Shown piece by piece: positions 1 through 5,592 of a stretch of 11,663 nt of DNA. The DNA is from Actinomycetes bacterium. GTDB taxonomy: Bacteria; Actinomycetota; Acidimicrobiia; Acidimicrobiales; CADCSY01. Under the pieces are notes generated by a model. It was given only the letters and a program-made list of their open reading frames with translations, was not told the origin of the DNA and did no database searches. The position numbers and the translations under genes were made by a program. The stretch covers positions 1-11,663 of the forward strand of contig JAODBP010000241.1 in NCBI GenBank assembly GCA_025464025.1, read 5' to 3'. Every line of letters starts with the position of its first letter. The stretch's first letter is position 1.

Positions 1-361
1 CCATCGACTCGACCAGGTCGCCCTCGTGCTCCACGTAGAGATCGAGGTCCTTGGCCGGGACGTTGGCGGTGATGCACTCGACCTGTCCGCCGCGCAACCG
101 GCCGGTCTTCCAGGCCTCGAGGGTCAACGGCATGGCGACGACCTTGCGGGCCGACGGCACCAGCCGCGCCGCCGACCTCGACGTGAACCCGGCCTGATCA
201 CGCAACCAAGCGTGCATCGACGTCGCCGCGTCCAGCTCCCACAACCCGGCCAGATCGAACTCGCCGACCTCCTCGGCGACCAGCGCCTGGACCTGGTCGG
301 CGAACGCGAGCAGCTCTCGAAGTGTCAGTCCCCGGAGCTCCTGCTCGAACCGCTCGAACAT
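1..361 (-). CDS. DUF222 (13E12-type) protein, probable HNH endonuclease-like; N-terminal part only
   Basis: The reading frame starts at ATG 361 and stays open to the left edge, giving 120 residues with the 3' end missing. The start reads MFERFEQELRGLTLREL, followed by a helical stretch and then LWELDAATSMHAWLRDQAG (about residues 40-58), SAARLVPSARKV and GRLRGGQVECI. This order, with A-T-S-x-x-A-W-L-R-D, a following S/T-A-A-R-L and a G-R-L-x-x-G-Q-V motif, is typical of the actinobacterial DUF222 family. Members usually carry a C-terminal HNH nuclease domain, which would lie outside the window, so nuclease activity is not shown here. Such genes are often multicopy in actinomycetes and their role is poorly known. 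There is no Shine-Dalgarno sequence, but a promoter directly before the ATG suggests a leaderless transcript. It is separated from SBP1 by a hairpin, so it is probably transcribed on its own. Confidence 0.85.
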   Translation of the reverse strand, partial: MFERFEQELRGLTLRELLAFADQVQALVAEEVGEFDLAGLWELDAATSMHAWLRDQAGFTSRSAARLVPSARKVVAMPLTLEAWKTGRLRGGQVECITANVPAKDLDLYVEHEGDLVESM

Positions 362-396
362 GGTCAAAGCGTACATACGTTCGATGCTCGACACAA
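362..396 (-). promoter_or_regulatory. Promoter of the DUF222 gene, leaderless type
   Basis: On the minus strand, TTGTGT (391-396) and TACGCT (368-373) are separated by 17 bases. TACGCT fits the actinobacterial TANNNT -10 pattern and is followed by exactly six bases before the A of the ATG at 361. That spacing would place transcription start on the initiation codon and fits the absence of a ribosome-binding site. The -35 matches TTGACA at only three of six positions. Confidence 0.55.
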
Positions 397-444
397 GCAA
401 AGATCCAGGAGAACCAGAGGTCGTCAGCACCCTGACACGACGAA

Positions 445-471
445 GGCCGGCACCCCGCAGGGATGCCGGCC
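445..471 (-). terminator. Hairpin downstream of SBP1
   Basis: GGCCGGCA (445-452) pairs perfectly with TGCCGGCC (464-471). Inside, CCC and GGG can add three pairs around a GCA loop, with one C/A mismatch. It lies 20 bases beyond the SBP1 stop and ahead of the DUF222 promoter. The minus strand after the stem begins TTCGTCGTG, so there is no real U-tract; termination is likely from position and stem strength but not certain. Confidence 0.55.
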
Positions 472-490
472 ACTCGTCAGTCAGCGCGTG

Positions 491-1945
491 TCAGTACTTG
501 ATCGTCCGGGCCCGAGCCGGGCGGTCGAGCGAGATCATGCAGGCACCCGAGGTCGGCTTCGGGAGCTGGCACGGGTACTGGAACTTGAACGTGATGGCCA
601 CCGGCGGGTTCACGTCGCTGCCCGAGTACCAGACCTTGTTGCGGTACACCGGCGACGTGTCGCGCCGGTCGACCACGGTCTGGTTCTTGAGGGCGGCGGT
701 GAGCCGCTCGGTGGTGACGTTGTTGCCCAGGCTCCAGATGGCACGGGCCAGGTTCCGGGTGTAGGTGCACACCGTGGCGATGCCGGGCCACCGGGCGTTG
801 CCGATGTCGGTCTCGTTGTACTGGTAGGCCTTCTGGCCGAGCGCCTTGGCCAGGGTGTCCTGGCACATGCGACCGAACGGGGCCTCCTTGATCTGGCCCG
901 TCCGCCAGCCGTTGCGCACCGTGGCAGCCGTCGAGTACCAGCCGTACTTGGCCGCCCAGGCGCCGCCATCGGTGCCGGCGCCCCGGATGAAGTTGGCCAT
1001 GTTCGAGTCGCTGTGGAGGGCGTCGATGTCCGGGCCCCACACCGCGGCCTTCATGCTCTGGTTCTGGAGCTCCCGGAAGACCGTGCCCACCGTCGTCACC
1101 GGCACGTAGTGGGCCAGGACGATGATGTCGACGCCCTTGGCCTTCAGCCGGCTGATGGCCGCCGTCACGCCCTGCGTGCAGACGGTGCCGGTGCAGGGGA
1201 GCATCTCGAGCTCGGCGTCGACGCCGACCTTCTTGAGCTGGTCGACGTAGTCCGACCGCGTCTCGTTGGTCGCCGTGGCCCGGACCTGGGCCGACAGCAC
1301 GCCGACCTGCTTGCCCTTGAACAGGCTCTGGGCGGCGCCGTCCTTGATGAACGCCAGACCCAGCCGGTCGGCGGCCGGGTAGATGCTGACGATGCGGCCG
1401 TTCGAGCCGGCGAAGTCGTCGGAGATGGTCTCCGCGGCCGAGAACGAGATCGTCTTGTGGGTGATCGACACGCAGCGCTGCATCTGGGGCATGCCGACGC
1501 CCAGGTTCACGAGCGCCTTGTAGTCCTCGGTCACCTTGAGGCAGAGCGCCTGGAGGTGGCCGGCCTGGTCGGGCGCCGCCGGGTTGTAGAGCGTCTTCTT
1601 GAGGACCAGCTTGCGGCCGTTGATGCCACCGCACTTGTTGATCTCGTTGAAGAAGACCTCGAAGGCCTGGTGGAAGTCCGGCTGGTCGACGCCGAGGCGC
1701 CGCAGCGCGGCCACGTCGAGCGACGTGTCGGCGACGGTGATGCTGTCCTTCGTCACGCCCGGGCTGCTGGCGTTGCGCGTGCCGGCCGGTGCGGCCGACT
1801 TCGTGCAGAAGACGGTCTGGCTGTCGAACGGCGAAGCGGCCTGGGCCGCGGTGACCTTCGACGTGGATGCGCTGGCGACCCCGGTCGCCAGCGATGCGAC
1901 GAGCGCGACGAGCACGCCGACGCGGAACAGATGACTTCTCCGCAT
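491..1945 (-). CDS. Secreted ABC-type substrate-binding protein, type I periplasmic-binding fold (SBP1 of three)
   Basis: This 484-residue protein probably binds a small solute outside the membrane. Residues 1-27 form a Sec signal peptide (basic MRRSHLFR, hydrophobic core, ending near ASA) with no lipobox cysteine. SPGVTKDSITVADTS (about 61-75) and CGGINGRK (105-112) resemble the LivJ/branched-chain amino-acid group of binding proteins, but the protein is over 100 residues longer than classical LivJ. Ten cysteines (47, 105, 135, 158, 251, 256, 361, 393, 459, 469) match those of SBP2 and SBP3, suggesting up to five disulfides after export. The C-terminus is LDRPARARTIKY. The frame remains open upstream to 2056, but ATG 1945 is chosen because it begins the signal peptide and follows an AGGGGGAA ribosome-binding site. 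The ligand is unknown, and no permease or ATPase gene is nearby. Confidence 0.88.
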   Translation of the reverse strand: MRRSHLFRVGVLVALVASLATGVASASTSKVTAAQAASPFDSQTVFCTKSAAPAGTRNASSPGVTKDSITVADTSLDVAALRRLGVDQPDFHQAFEVFFNEINKCGGINGRKLVLKKTLYNPAAPDQAGHLQALCLKVTEDYKALVNLGVGMPQMQRCVSITHKTISFSAAETISDDFAGSNGRIVSIYPAADRLGLAFIKDGAAQSLFKGKQVGVLSAQVRATATNETRSDYVDQLKKVGVDAELEMLPCTGTVCTQGVTAAISRLKAKGVDIIVLAHYVPVTTVGTVFRELQNQSMKAAVWGPDIDALHSDSNMANFIRGAGTDGGAWAAKYGWYSTAATVRNGWRTGQIKEAPFGRMCQDTLAKALGQKAYQYNETDIGNARWPGIATVCTYTRNLARAIWSLGNNVTTERLTAALKNQTVVDRRDTSPVYRNKVWYSGSDVNPPVAITFKFQYPCQLPKPTSGACMISLDRPARARTIKY

Positions 1946-1953
1946 GGTGCGGT

Positions 1954-1967
1954 TTCCCCCTGGTTCG
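1954..1967 (-). promoter_or_regulatory. Ribosome-binding segment of SBP1, identical to that of SBP2
   Basis: The minus strand reads CGAACCAGGGGGAA, with the G-run ending ten bases before ATG 1945. It decides the start against the longer open frame. The same 14 bases occur before SBP2 (3719-3732). Confidence 0.75.
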
Positions 1968-2008
1968 TCCCCCGGATACAGGCCACACGCGCAGATCGGC
2001 TTCGAGCG

Positions 2009-2026
2009 ACCGGTCACACCGGTCAC
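2009..2026. repeat. Tandem direct repeat in the SBP1 leader
   Basis: ACCGGTCAC occurs twice back to back (2009-2017 and 2018-2026); on the minus strand this is GTGACCGGT twice. It lies in the untranslated leader between the expected transcription start and the ribosome-binding segment. It could be a paired regulator site, or chance in GC-rich DNA. Confidence 0.45.
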
Positions 2027-2048
2027 TCCCCCTTCGCCGATCTCCACG

Positions 2049-2076
2049 CTTTGCACCCAATTGGACGGGTGCGAAG
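2049..2076. promoter_or_regulatory. Inverted repeat at the SBP1 transcription start, candidate operator
   Basis: CTTTGCACCC (2049-2058) and GGGTGCGAAG (2067-2076) are complementary over ten bases with one wobble, around an eight-base spacer. The right arm starts just after the -10 hexamer (2080-2085), so the site would cover the expected transcription start. The left half extended by two bases, CGCTTTGCACCC, recurs with one change at 3854-3865 in the SBP2 promoter. Confidence 0.5.
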
Positions 2077-2079
2077 GCG

Positions 2080-2109
2080 ACTATGTGAGACGAAACCAGC
2101 GGGTGTCAA
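2080..2109 (-). promoter_or_regulatory. Promoter of SBP1
   Basis: The minus strand has a perfect TTGACA -35 (2104-2109) and CATAGT -10 (2080-2085) separated by 18 bases. It would give a leader of about 130 bases. SBP2 and SBP3 also have perfect TTGACA boxes upstream. Confidence 0.65.
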
Positions 2110-2154
2110 ACAGTCGTTGGGCAGGTCTTGCCGATCTCATCCTCTCTGTCGCAA

Positions 2155-2176
2155 TTGCACCACGAGGGTGGTGCAA
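2155..2176. terminator. Second hairpin after SBP2
   Basis: TTGCACCAC (2155-2163) pairs perfectly with GTGGTGCAA (2168-2176) around a GAGG loop. It follows the main SBP2 terminator in the direction of transcription and precedes the SBP1 promoter. It may be a backup terminator or an operator; its GCACC half resembles the repeat at 2049-2076. Confidence 0.45.
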
Positions 2177-2218
2177 AAATGCCGAAAGGGGGCCGGTGGT
2201 CAATGGCCACCGGCCCCC
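2175..2218 (-). terminator. Rho-independent terminator of SBP2
   Basis: GGGGGCCGGTGG (2188-2199) and CCACCGGCCCCC (2207-2218) form a perfect 12-pair stem with a seven-base loop. On the minus strand the stem is followed by TTTCGGCATTTTTGC, giving two T-runs. It begins about 30 bases after the SBP2 stop and is the best terminator in the window. Confidence 0.85.
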
Positions 2219-2249
2219 GCTCGGGGACGATCAGGACGTGCTCAGCGCT

Positions 2250-3713
2250 TCAGTACTTGATGGCTCGCACGCGCGCCGGGCGGTCCAGCGGGAGCATGCA
2301 GGCGATGTTCTTCACCGTGGGCAGCGGGCACGGGAAGTTGAACTTCGTCGACGTGGCCGACGGCGAGCGGATGTCCGAGCCCGAGTACCAGAGCTTGTCC
2401 CGGAAGTCCGGCCCGGTCTCGCGGGCGTCGACCTCCTTCTGGACCTTGAGCGCGGCGACCAGGCGGTCGGTCGTCACCGTGTTGCCGAGGCTGTAGATGG
2501 CCCGGGCGATCTCCCGCACGTACATGCAGGCGATCGTGGTGCCGCCCCAGCGGGCGTTGGTGATGTCGGTGTCGTTGTACTGGTACTGGCGCTGGTTGAG
2601 CGCCTTGGCCAGCGTGGCGGTGCACATGCGGGCGAAGGGCGTGTCCTTGGCCTGGCCGGTGCGCCAGGCGTTGCGGACGTCGACCATGTCGGTCGAGTAC
2701 CACCCGTACCTGGCCGCCCAGTTGGCACCGTCGGTGCCGGCGGTGCGCACGAAGTTGGCCATGTTCGAGTCGCTGTGGATCGAGTCGCTGTCGGGGCCGA
2801 CGGACGGCACCTTGTAGTTCTGGGCGGCGAGCTCCCGGAAGACCGAGCCGATCGTCGTCACGCTCACCAGGTGGCTGATGACGATCAGGTCGACGTCCTT
2901 CTCCTTCATGCGGCGGATGGCGCCGTTGAGGCCGGACGTGCACACGGTCCCGGTGCACGGGAGCACCTCGAAGGCAGTGACGTCGACGCCCTTCTTCTTG
3001 AGCCCGTCGACGTACTGGTCCTGCTGCTCGCTCGCCGCCGTGGCGGTGATGGCGGCGGCGAGGACGCCGACCTTCTTGCCCTTGAAGGTGTTCTGGGCGA
3101 CGCCGTCAGCGATGAAGCCGGCAGCGAGGCCCTCACCCGTCGGGTAGAAGCTGACGATGCGTCCCTTGGCGTCGGCGAAGTCGGCGGCCAGGCCACCGTC
3201 ACGAGCCACGAAGACCGTCTTGTGGTTCACCGACACGCAGCGCTCGATGTGCGAGGTGCCGATGCCGAAGGCGACGAGCGACTTCTGGTCCTCGGCGATC
3301 TTCAGGCAGGACGCCTGGTTGTGGGCGGCGAGGTCGGGTGCGACCGGGTTGTACAGCGCGGTCTTGAGCAGGATCTTGCGGCCGTTGATGCCGCCGCACT
3401 TGTTGATCTCGTTCCAGTAGGTGGTGAACGCCTCGTGGAAGTCCATCTGGTCGACGCCGAGGCGGCGCAGGCCGTTCGAGTCGATCGACGCGTCGGTGAG
3501 CGTGATCGAGTTGGGCGTCACGCCCGGGCTGCTCGAGTTGCGGGTGCCGCTCGGCGCGGTCGACGGCGTGCAGAACACGTCGGCCCGGTCGTACGGCGTG
3601 GCCGCGGCTCGATAGGAGGAGGCGGTCGCCGAGGGCGCCACCTCCACGACGGTGGCCACGGAGCCCACCAGCACACCCAGTGCCAGCAGACGTAGCAGGC
3701 GTCCCTTGAACAT
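2250..3713 (-). CDS. Secreted ABC-type substrate-binding protein, type I periplasmic-binding fold (SBP2 of three)
   Basis: This 487-residue protein is a clear paralogue of SBP1 and SBP3 and is probably an extracellular solute-binding protein of the LivJ-like group. A Sec signal peptide covers about residues 1-32 (MFKGRLLRLL, hydrophobic core, ATASS) and has no lipobox. Recognisable pieces are SSPGVTPNSITLTDAS (61-76), CGGINGRK (106-113), KGKKVGVLAA (211-220), LPCTGTVCTSG (251-261) and the C-terminal LDRPARVRAIKY. Cysteines at 48, 106, 136, 159, 253, 258, 364, 396, 462 and 472 match the other two proteins. From about 313 to 340 (HSDSNMANF to GWYS) it is much closer to SBP1 than to SBP3. ATG 3713 follows AGGGGGAAGGTTC at good spacing. 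It has its own promoter and terminator. The ligand cannot be read from the sequence. Confidence 0.88.
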   Translation of the reverse strand: MFKGRLLRLLALGVLVGSVATVVEVAPSATASSYRAAATPYDRADVFCTPSTAPSGTRNSSSPGVTPNSITLTDASIDSNGLRRLGVDQMDFHEAFTTYWNEINKCGGINGRKILLKTALYNPVAPDLAAHNQASCLKIAEDQKSLVAFGIGTSHIERCVSVNHKTVFVARDGGLAADFADAKGRIVSFYPTGEGLAAGFIADGVAQNTFKGKKVGVLAAAITATAASEQQDQYVDGLKKKGVDVTAFEVLPCTGTVCTSGLNGAIRRMKEKDVDLIVISHLVSVTTIGSVFRELAAQNYKVPSVGPDSDSIHSDSNMANFVRTAGTDGANWAARYGWYSTDMVDVRNAWRTGQAKDTPFARMCTATLAKALNQRQYQYNDTDITNARWGGTTIACMYVREIARAIYSLGNTVTTDRLVAALKVQKEVDARETGPDFRDKLWYSGSDIRSPSATSTKFNFPCPLPTVKNIACMLPLDRPARVRAIKY

Positions 3714-3718
3714 GAACC

Positions 3719-3732
3719 TTCCCCCTGGTTCG
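3719..3732 (-). promoter_or_regulatory. Ribosome-binding segment of SBP2
   Basis: The minus strand reads CGAACCAGGGGGAA and its G-run ends seven bases before ATG 3713. All 14 bases are identical to the segment before SBP1, although the surrounding leaders differ. Confidence 0.75.
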
Positions 3733-3807
3733 ACGGATCGACGTCCAGGGGTAGGCGCGTACGGTCGCCGCGAACGACGACCGTGCGCTTGTTGCGTCCC
3801 CCCGGAC

Positions 3808-3835
3808 GGTCACGTGAACAAACGTTCGCGTGACC
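3808..3835. promoter_or_regulatory. 12-base-arm palindrome at the SBP2 transcription start; LexA-like GAAC-N4-GTTC core
   Basis: GGTCACGTGAAC (3808-3819) and GTTCGCGTGACC (3824-3835) are inverted copies with one mismatch around AAAC. The site starts eight bases past the -10 hexamer (3843-3848), so it covers the expected transcription start, a usual repressor position. The core GAAC-N4-GTTC is the Gram-positive LexA (SOS) box core. Against the B. subtilis consensus CGAACRNRYGTTYG, the minus strand at 3815-3828 differs at two positions. A TetR- or GntR-type regulator is equally possible, since the arms extend well beyond the LexA core. Confidence 0.55.
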
Positions 3836-3842
3836 TGTCCCG

Positions 3843-3872
3843 ACTGTGGAGGGCGCTTCGCACCCCTGTCAA
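3843..3872 (-). promoter_or_regulatory. Promoter of SBP2
   Basis: A perfect TTGACA -35 (3867-3872) and CACAGT -10 (3843-3848) are separated by 18 bases, the same spacing as the SBP1 promoter (TTGACA, 18, CATAGT). Between the two boxes lies CGCTTCGCACCC (3854-3865, plus strand), nearly identical to 2047-2058 at SBP1. The leader would be about 125 bases. Confidence 0.6.
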
Positions 3873-3910
3873 CGGGCGTTGCTGCCGATGTCGCCGGGGA
3901 ACGAGCCTCT

Positions 3911-3949
3911 GTCCCTTTCCGGACCGGAAAGTTCGGTCCGGAAAGGGAC
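3911..3949 (-). terminator. Long perfect hairpin after SBP3
   Basis: GTCCCTTTCCGGACCG (3911-3926) pairs perfectly over 16 bases with 3934-3949 around a seven-base loop. It starts 22 bases beyond the SBP3 stop. The minus strand after it reads CAGAGGCTCG, with no U-tract, so it may act as a terminator or as a 3'-end stabiliser. Confidence 0.65.
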
Positions 3950-3971
3950 GGAGGGCCTCAGTGCTCGAAGT

Positions 3972-5447
3972 TCAGTACTTGATCGGCCGGACTCGAGCGG
4001 GCCGGTCGACCGGCAGGAAGCAGGCCTTGCCGGCCTGCCGGGTGGGCAGCGGGCACGGGTAGGCGAACTTCGCCGTCATGGCCGCCGGTGGGCGGGTGTT
4101 GCCGGCCGTGTACCACGCGTCCTTCGGGATGCGGGTGGTGCCCGTGTCACGGGCGTCCAGGAGCGGCTGGTTGCGCATGGCGACGACCATCCGCTCGGTG
4201 GTGACGTTGTTCCCGAGGCTGTAGATGGCCCGGAACGTCTCCCGCATCCAACGGCAGATGTTGGTCGTGCCGCCCCAGCGAGCGTTCGAGATGTCGGCCT
4301 CGTTGAACTGGTACTGGCGCTGGTTGAGCTGCTTGGCCAGCGCCGCGGTGCACATCTTGCCGTTGGCGGTCTCCTTGGTCTCGCCGGTCCGCCAGCCGTT
4401 GTGCACCTCGTTGGTGTTGGTGAGGTACCAGCCGACCTTCTCGGCGAACTCGGCGCCGTCGGCGCCCGCGGTCCGCACCAGGGCGGGCAGCGTCGAGTCG
4501 TCGTGGGCCGACGCCGTGTGGGGACCGTGGACCTGGGCCCGCAGGTCCTGGTTCATCATCTCCCGCCACACCGTGCCGATGGTGGCGACGTTGACGAAGG
4601 GCGTGAACACGATCAGGTTGATGCCCTTGGCCTTCATCCGGCTGATGGCGTTGGTGACCCCCGACGTGCACACGTTGCCGACGCAGGGCAGCACCTCGTA
4701 GGCATCGACGCTGATGCCCTTCTTCTCCAGGGCATCGACGTACTGGGCCCGCTGGTCGGTGACCGCCGTGGCGGTCAGAGCCGCACCGAGGACGCCGACC
4801 TTCTTGCCCTTGTAGATGCCGTTGGCGACCGAGTCGGCGACGAACGCGGTGGCCACGCCGTCGGCCGACGGGTAGATGCTGACCAGCCGCCCCTTGGCGT
4901 CGGCGAAGTCCTTGTCGGAGAGGTTGACCGGCCCGTTGTAGATCGTCTTGTGGTTCACCGCGATGCACCGCTGGTTCAGGGGCGGGCCCACGCCCGTGAC
5001 CATGAACGCCTTCTGGTCCTCGGTGGCCTTGAGGCACAGCGCCTGGAGGTGGCTGGAGAGGTCGACGGCGGCCACGTTGTAGAGCGCCTTCTTCAGGATG
5101 ATCTTGCGGCCGTTGATGCCACCGCAGTCGTTCATCATGTCGGTGTAGGCGGAGACGGCCTGCCCGAAGTTCATCTGGTCGGAACCCAGCCGGCGCAGCG
5201 CGTCGGCGTCGATCGACATGTCGGTGATCGTGATCGAGTTCGGCGTGACGCCCGGGTTGCTCGAGTTCCTCGGGCCCGGCGGCGCCGGGACCTTGGTGCA
5301 GAACGCGTTCGGGTTGTCGAACGGCGTGGCCGTCTGCGCGGCCCTGACCGTTCCGGTCGACGACGGCACGGCGTAGGCGACGGTGGAGCCCACCGTGGCG
5401 ATGAGCGCCGTGAGAACGATGACGCGCAGCATGCGCCCCTTGACCAT
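3972..5447 (-). CDS. Secreted ABC-type substrate-binding protein, type I periplasmic-binding fold (SBP3 of three)
   Basis: This 491-residue protein is the third LivJ-like binding-protein paralogue. A Sec signal peptide covers about residues 1-26 (MVKGRMLR, hydrophobic core, VAYA) without a lipobox. It carries NPGVTPNSITITDMS (64-78), CGGINGRK (108-115), KGKKVGVLGA (213-222), LPCVGNVCTSG (253-263) and a C-terminal VDRPARVRPIKY. Ten cysteines (50, 108, 138, 161, 255, 260, 366, 398, 465, 476) align with those of SBP1 and SBP2. It diverges at about 306-345, where the others have HSDSNMANF and this has HDDSTLPAL, so ligand preference may differ. The frame is open to 5513, but ATG 5447 starts the signal peptide and follows a seven-G run (5455-5461) at seven bases. 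It is downstream of the SDR gene, with its own TTGACA promoter in the gap. Confidence 0.88.
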   Translation of the reverse strand: MVKGRMLRVIVLTALIATVGSTVAYAVPSSTGTVRAAQTATPFDNPNAFCTKVPAPPGPRNSSNPGVTPNSITITDMSIDADALRRLGSDQMNFGQAVSAYTDMMNDCGGINGRKIILKKALYNVAAVDLSSHLQALCLKATEDQKAFMVTGVGPPLNQRCIAVNHKTIYNGPVNLSDKDFADAKGRLVSIYPSADGVATAFVADSVANGIYKGKKVGVLGAALTATAVTDQRAQYVDALEKKGISVDAYEVLPCVGNVCTSGVTNAISRMKAKGINLIVFTPFVNVATIGTVWREMMNQDLRAQVHGPHTASAHDDSTLPALVRTAGADGAEFAEKVGWYLTNTNEVHNGWRTGETKETANGKMCTAALAKQLNQRQYQFNEADISNARWGGTTNICRWMRETFRAIYSLGNNVTTERMVVAMRNQPLLDARDTGTTRIPKDAWYTAGNTRPPAAMTAKFAYPCPLPTRQAGKACFLPVDRPARVRPIKY

Positions 5448-5487
5448 GAGCAATCCCCCCCAGGAACTGGTCGCCGGACGAACGTCG

Positions 5488-5497
5488 GGCGATCGCC
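5488..5497. repeat. Perfect 10-base palindrome in the SBP3 leader
   Basis: GGCGATCGCC lies about ten bases downstream of the proposed SBP3 -10, close to the transcription start. It may be an operator half-site or a small hairpin. GC-rich palindromes of this size also occur by chance. Confidence 0.35.
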
Positions 5498-5501
5498 AGT
5501 G

Positions 5502-5530
5502 ATGGTGGGCCATTACGTGGGCCGTGTCAA
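5502..5530 (-). promoter_or_regulatory. Promoter of SBP3 (tentative)
   Basis: The minus strand has a perfect TTGACA (5525-5530) and, 17 bases on, a weak -10, CACCAT (5502-5507). A small palindrome, ATGAG-CC-CTCAT (5530-5541), abuts the -35. The -35 match is convincing and the -10 is poor, so activator dependence or a different -10 is possible. Confidence 0.45.
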
Positions 5531-5550
5531 TGAGCCCTCATGAAATTCGG

Positions 5551-5592
5551 GGCGGTCAGTCCCTCGGCGGGGGCGGTCAGTCCCTCGGCGGG
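5551..5592. repeat. 21-base tandem duplication across the SDR stop codon
   Basis: The 21 bases 5551-5571 are repeated exactly at 5572-5592. The unit is a multiple of three and includes the last SDR codons and the TGA, so the duplicate PPPRD-stop sits just after the real stop in the same frame. The protein is unchanged. It looks like a recent slippage duplication. Confidence 0.85.

Larger units (their letters stand above)
1946..2249. other. Regulatory intergenic region between SBP2 and SBP1
   Basis: This 304-base gap holds no convincing gene. Listed from the SBP2 stop towards SBP1, it contains a strong terminator (2188-2218), a second perfect hairpin (2155-2176), a TTGACA promoter (2080-2109), an inverted repeat at the expected transcription start (2049-2076), a tandem 9-base direct repeat (2009-2026) and the SBP1 ribosome-binding segment (1954-1967). 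The leader of SBP1 would be about 130 bases, long enough for regulation. I recognise no known riboswitch class in it. Confidence 0.7.

Noticed and set aside
1946..2060. N-terminal extension of SBP1 upstream of 1945
   Set aside because: It would place 37 or more non-hydrophobic residues before the signal peptide and would run through the leader and ribosome-binding site.
491..5447. Complete ABC transporter operon
   Set aside because: Only binding proteins are present; there is no membrane permease with an EAA loop and no ATPase with Walker motifs anywhere in the window.
491..5447. Binding proteins as lipoproteins
   Set aside because: No L-x-x-C lipobox near the end of any of the three signal peptides; the first cysteine is at residue 47-50.
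26..5543. Three long plus-strand frames (744, 583 and 565 residues) opposite the binding-protein genes
   Set aside because: All are shadows of the three paralogues; their similarity to each other merely reflects the homology of the real genes on the other strand.
5551..5592. Start of a CRISPR or other repeat array
   Set aside because: Only two directly abutting 21-base copies with no spacers; it is a simple tandem duplication.
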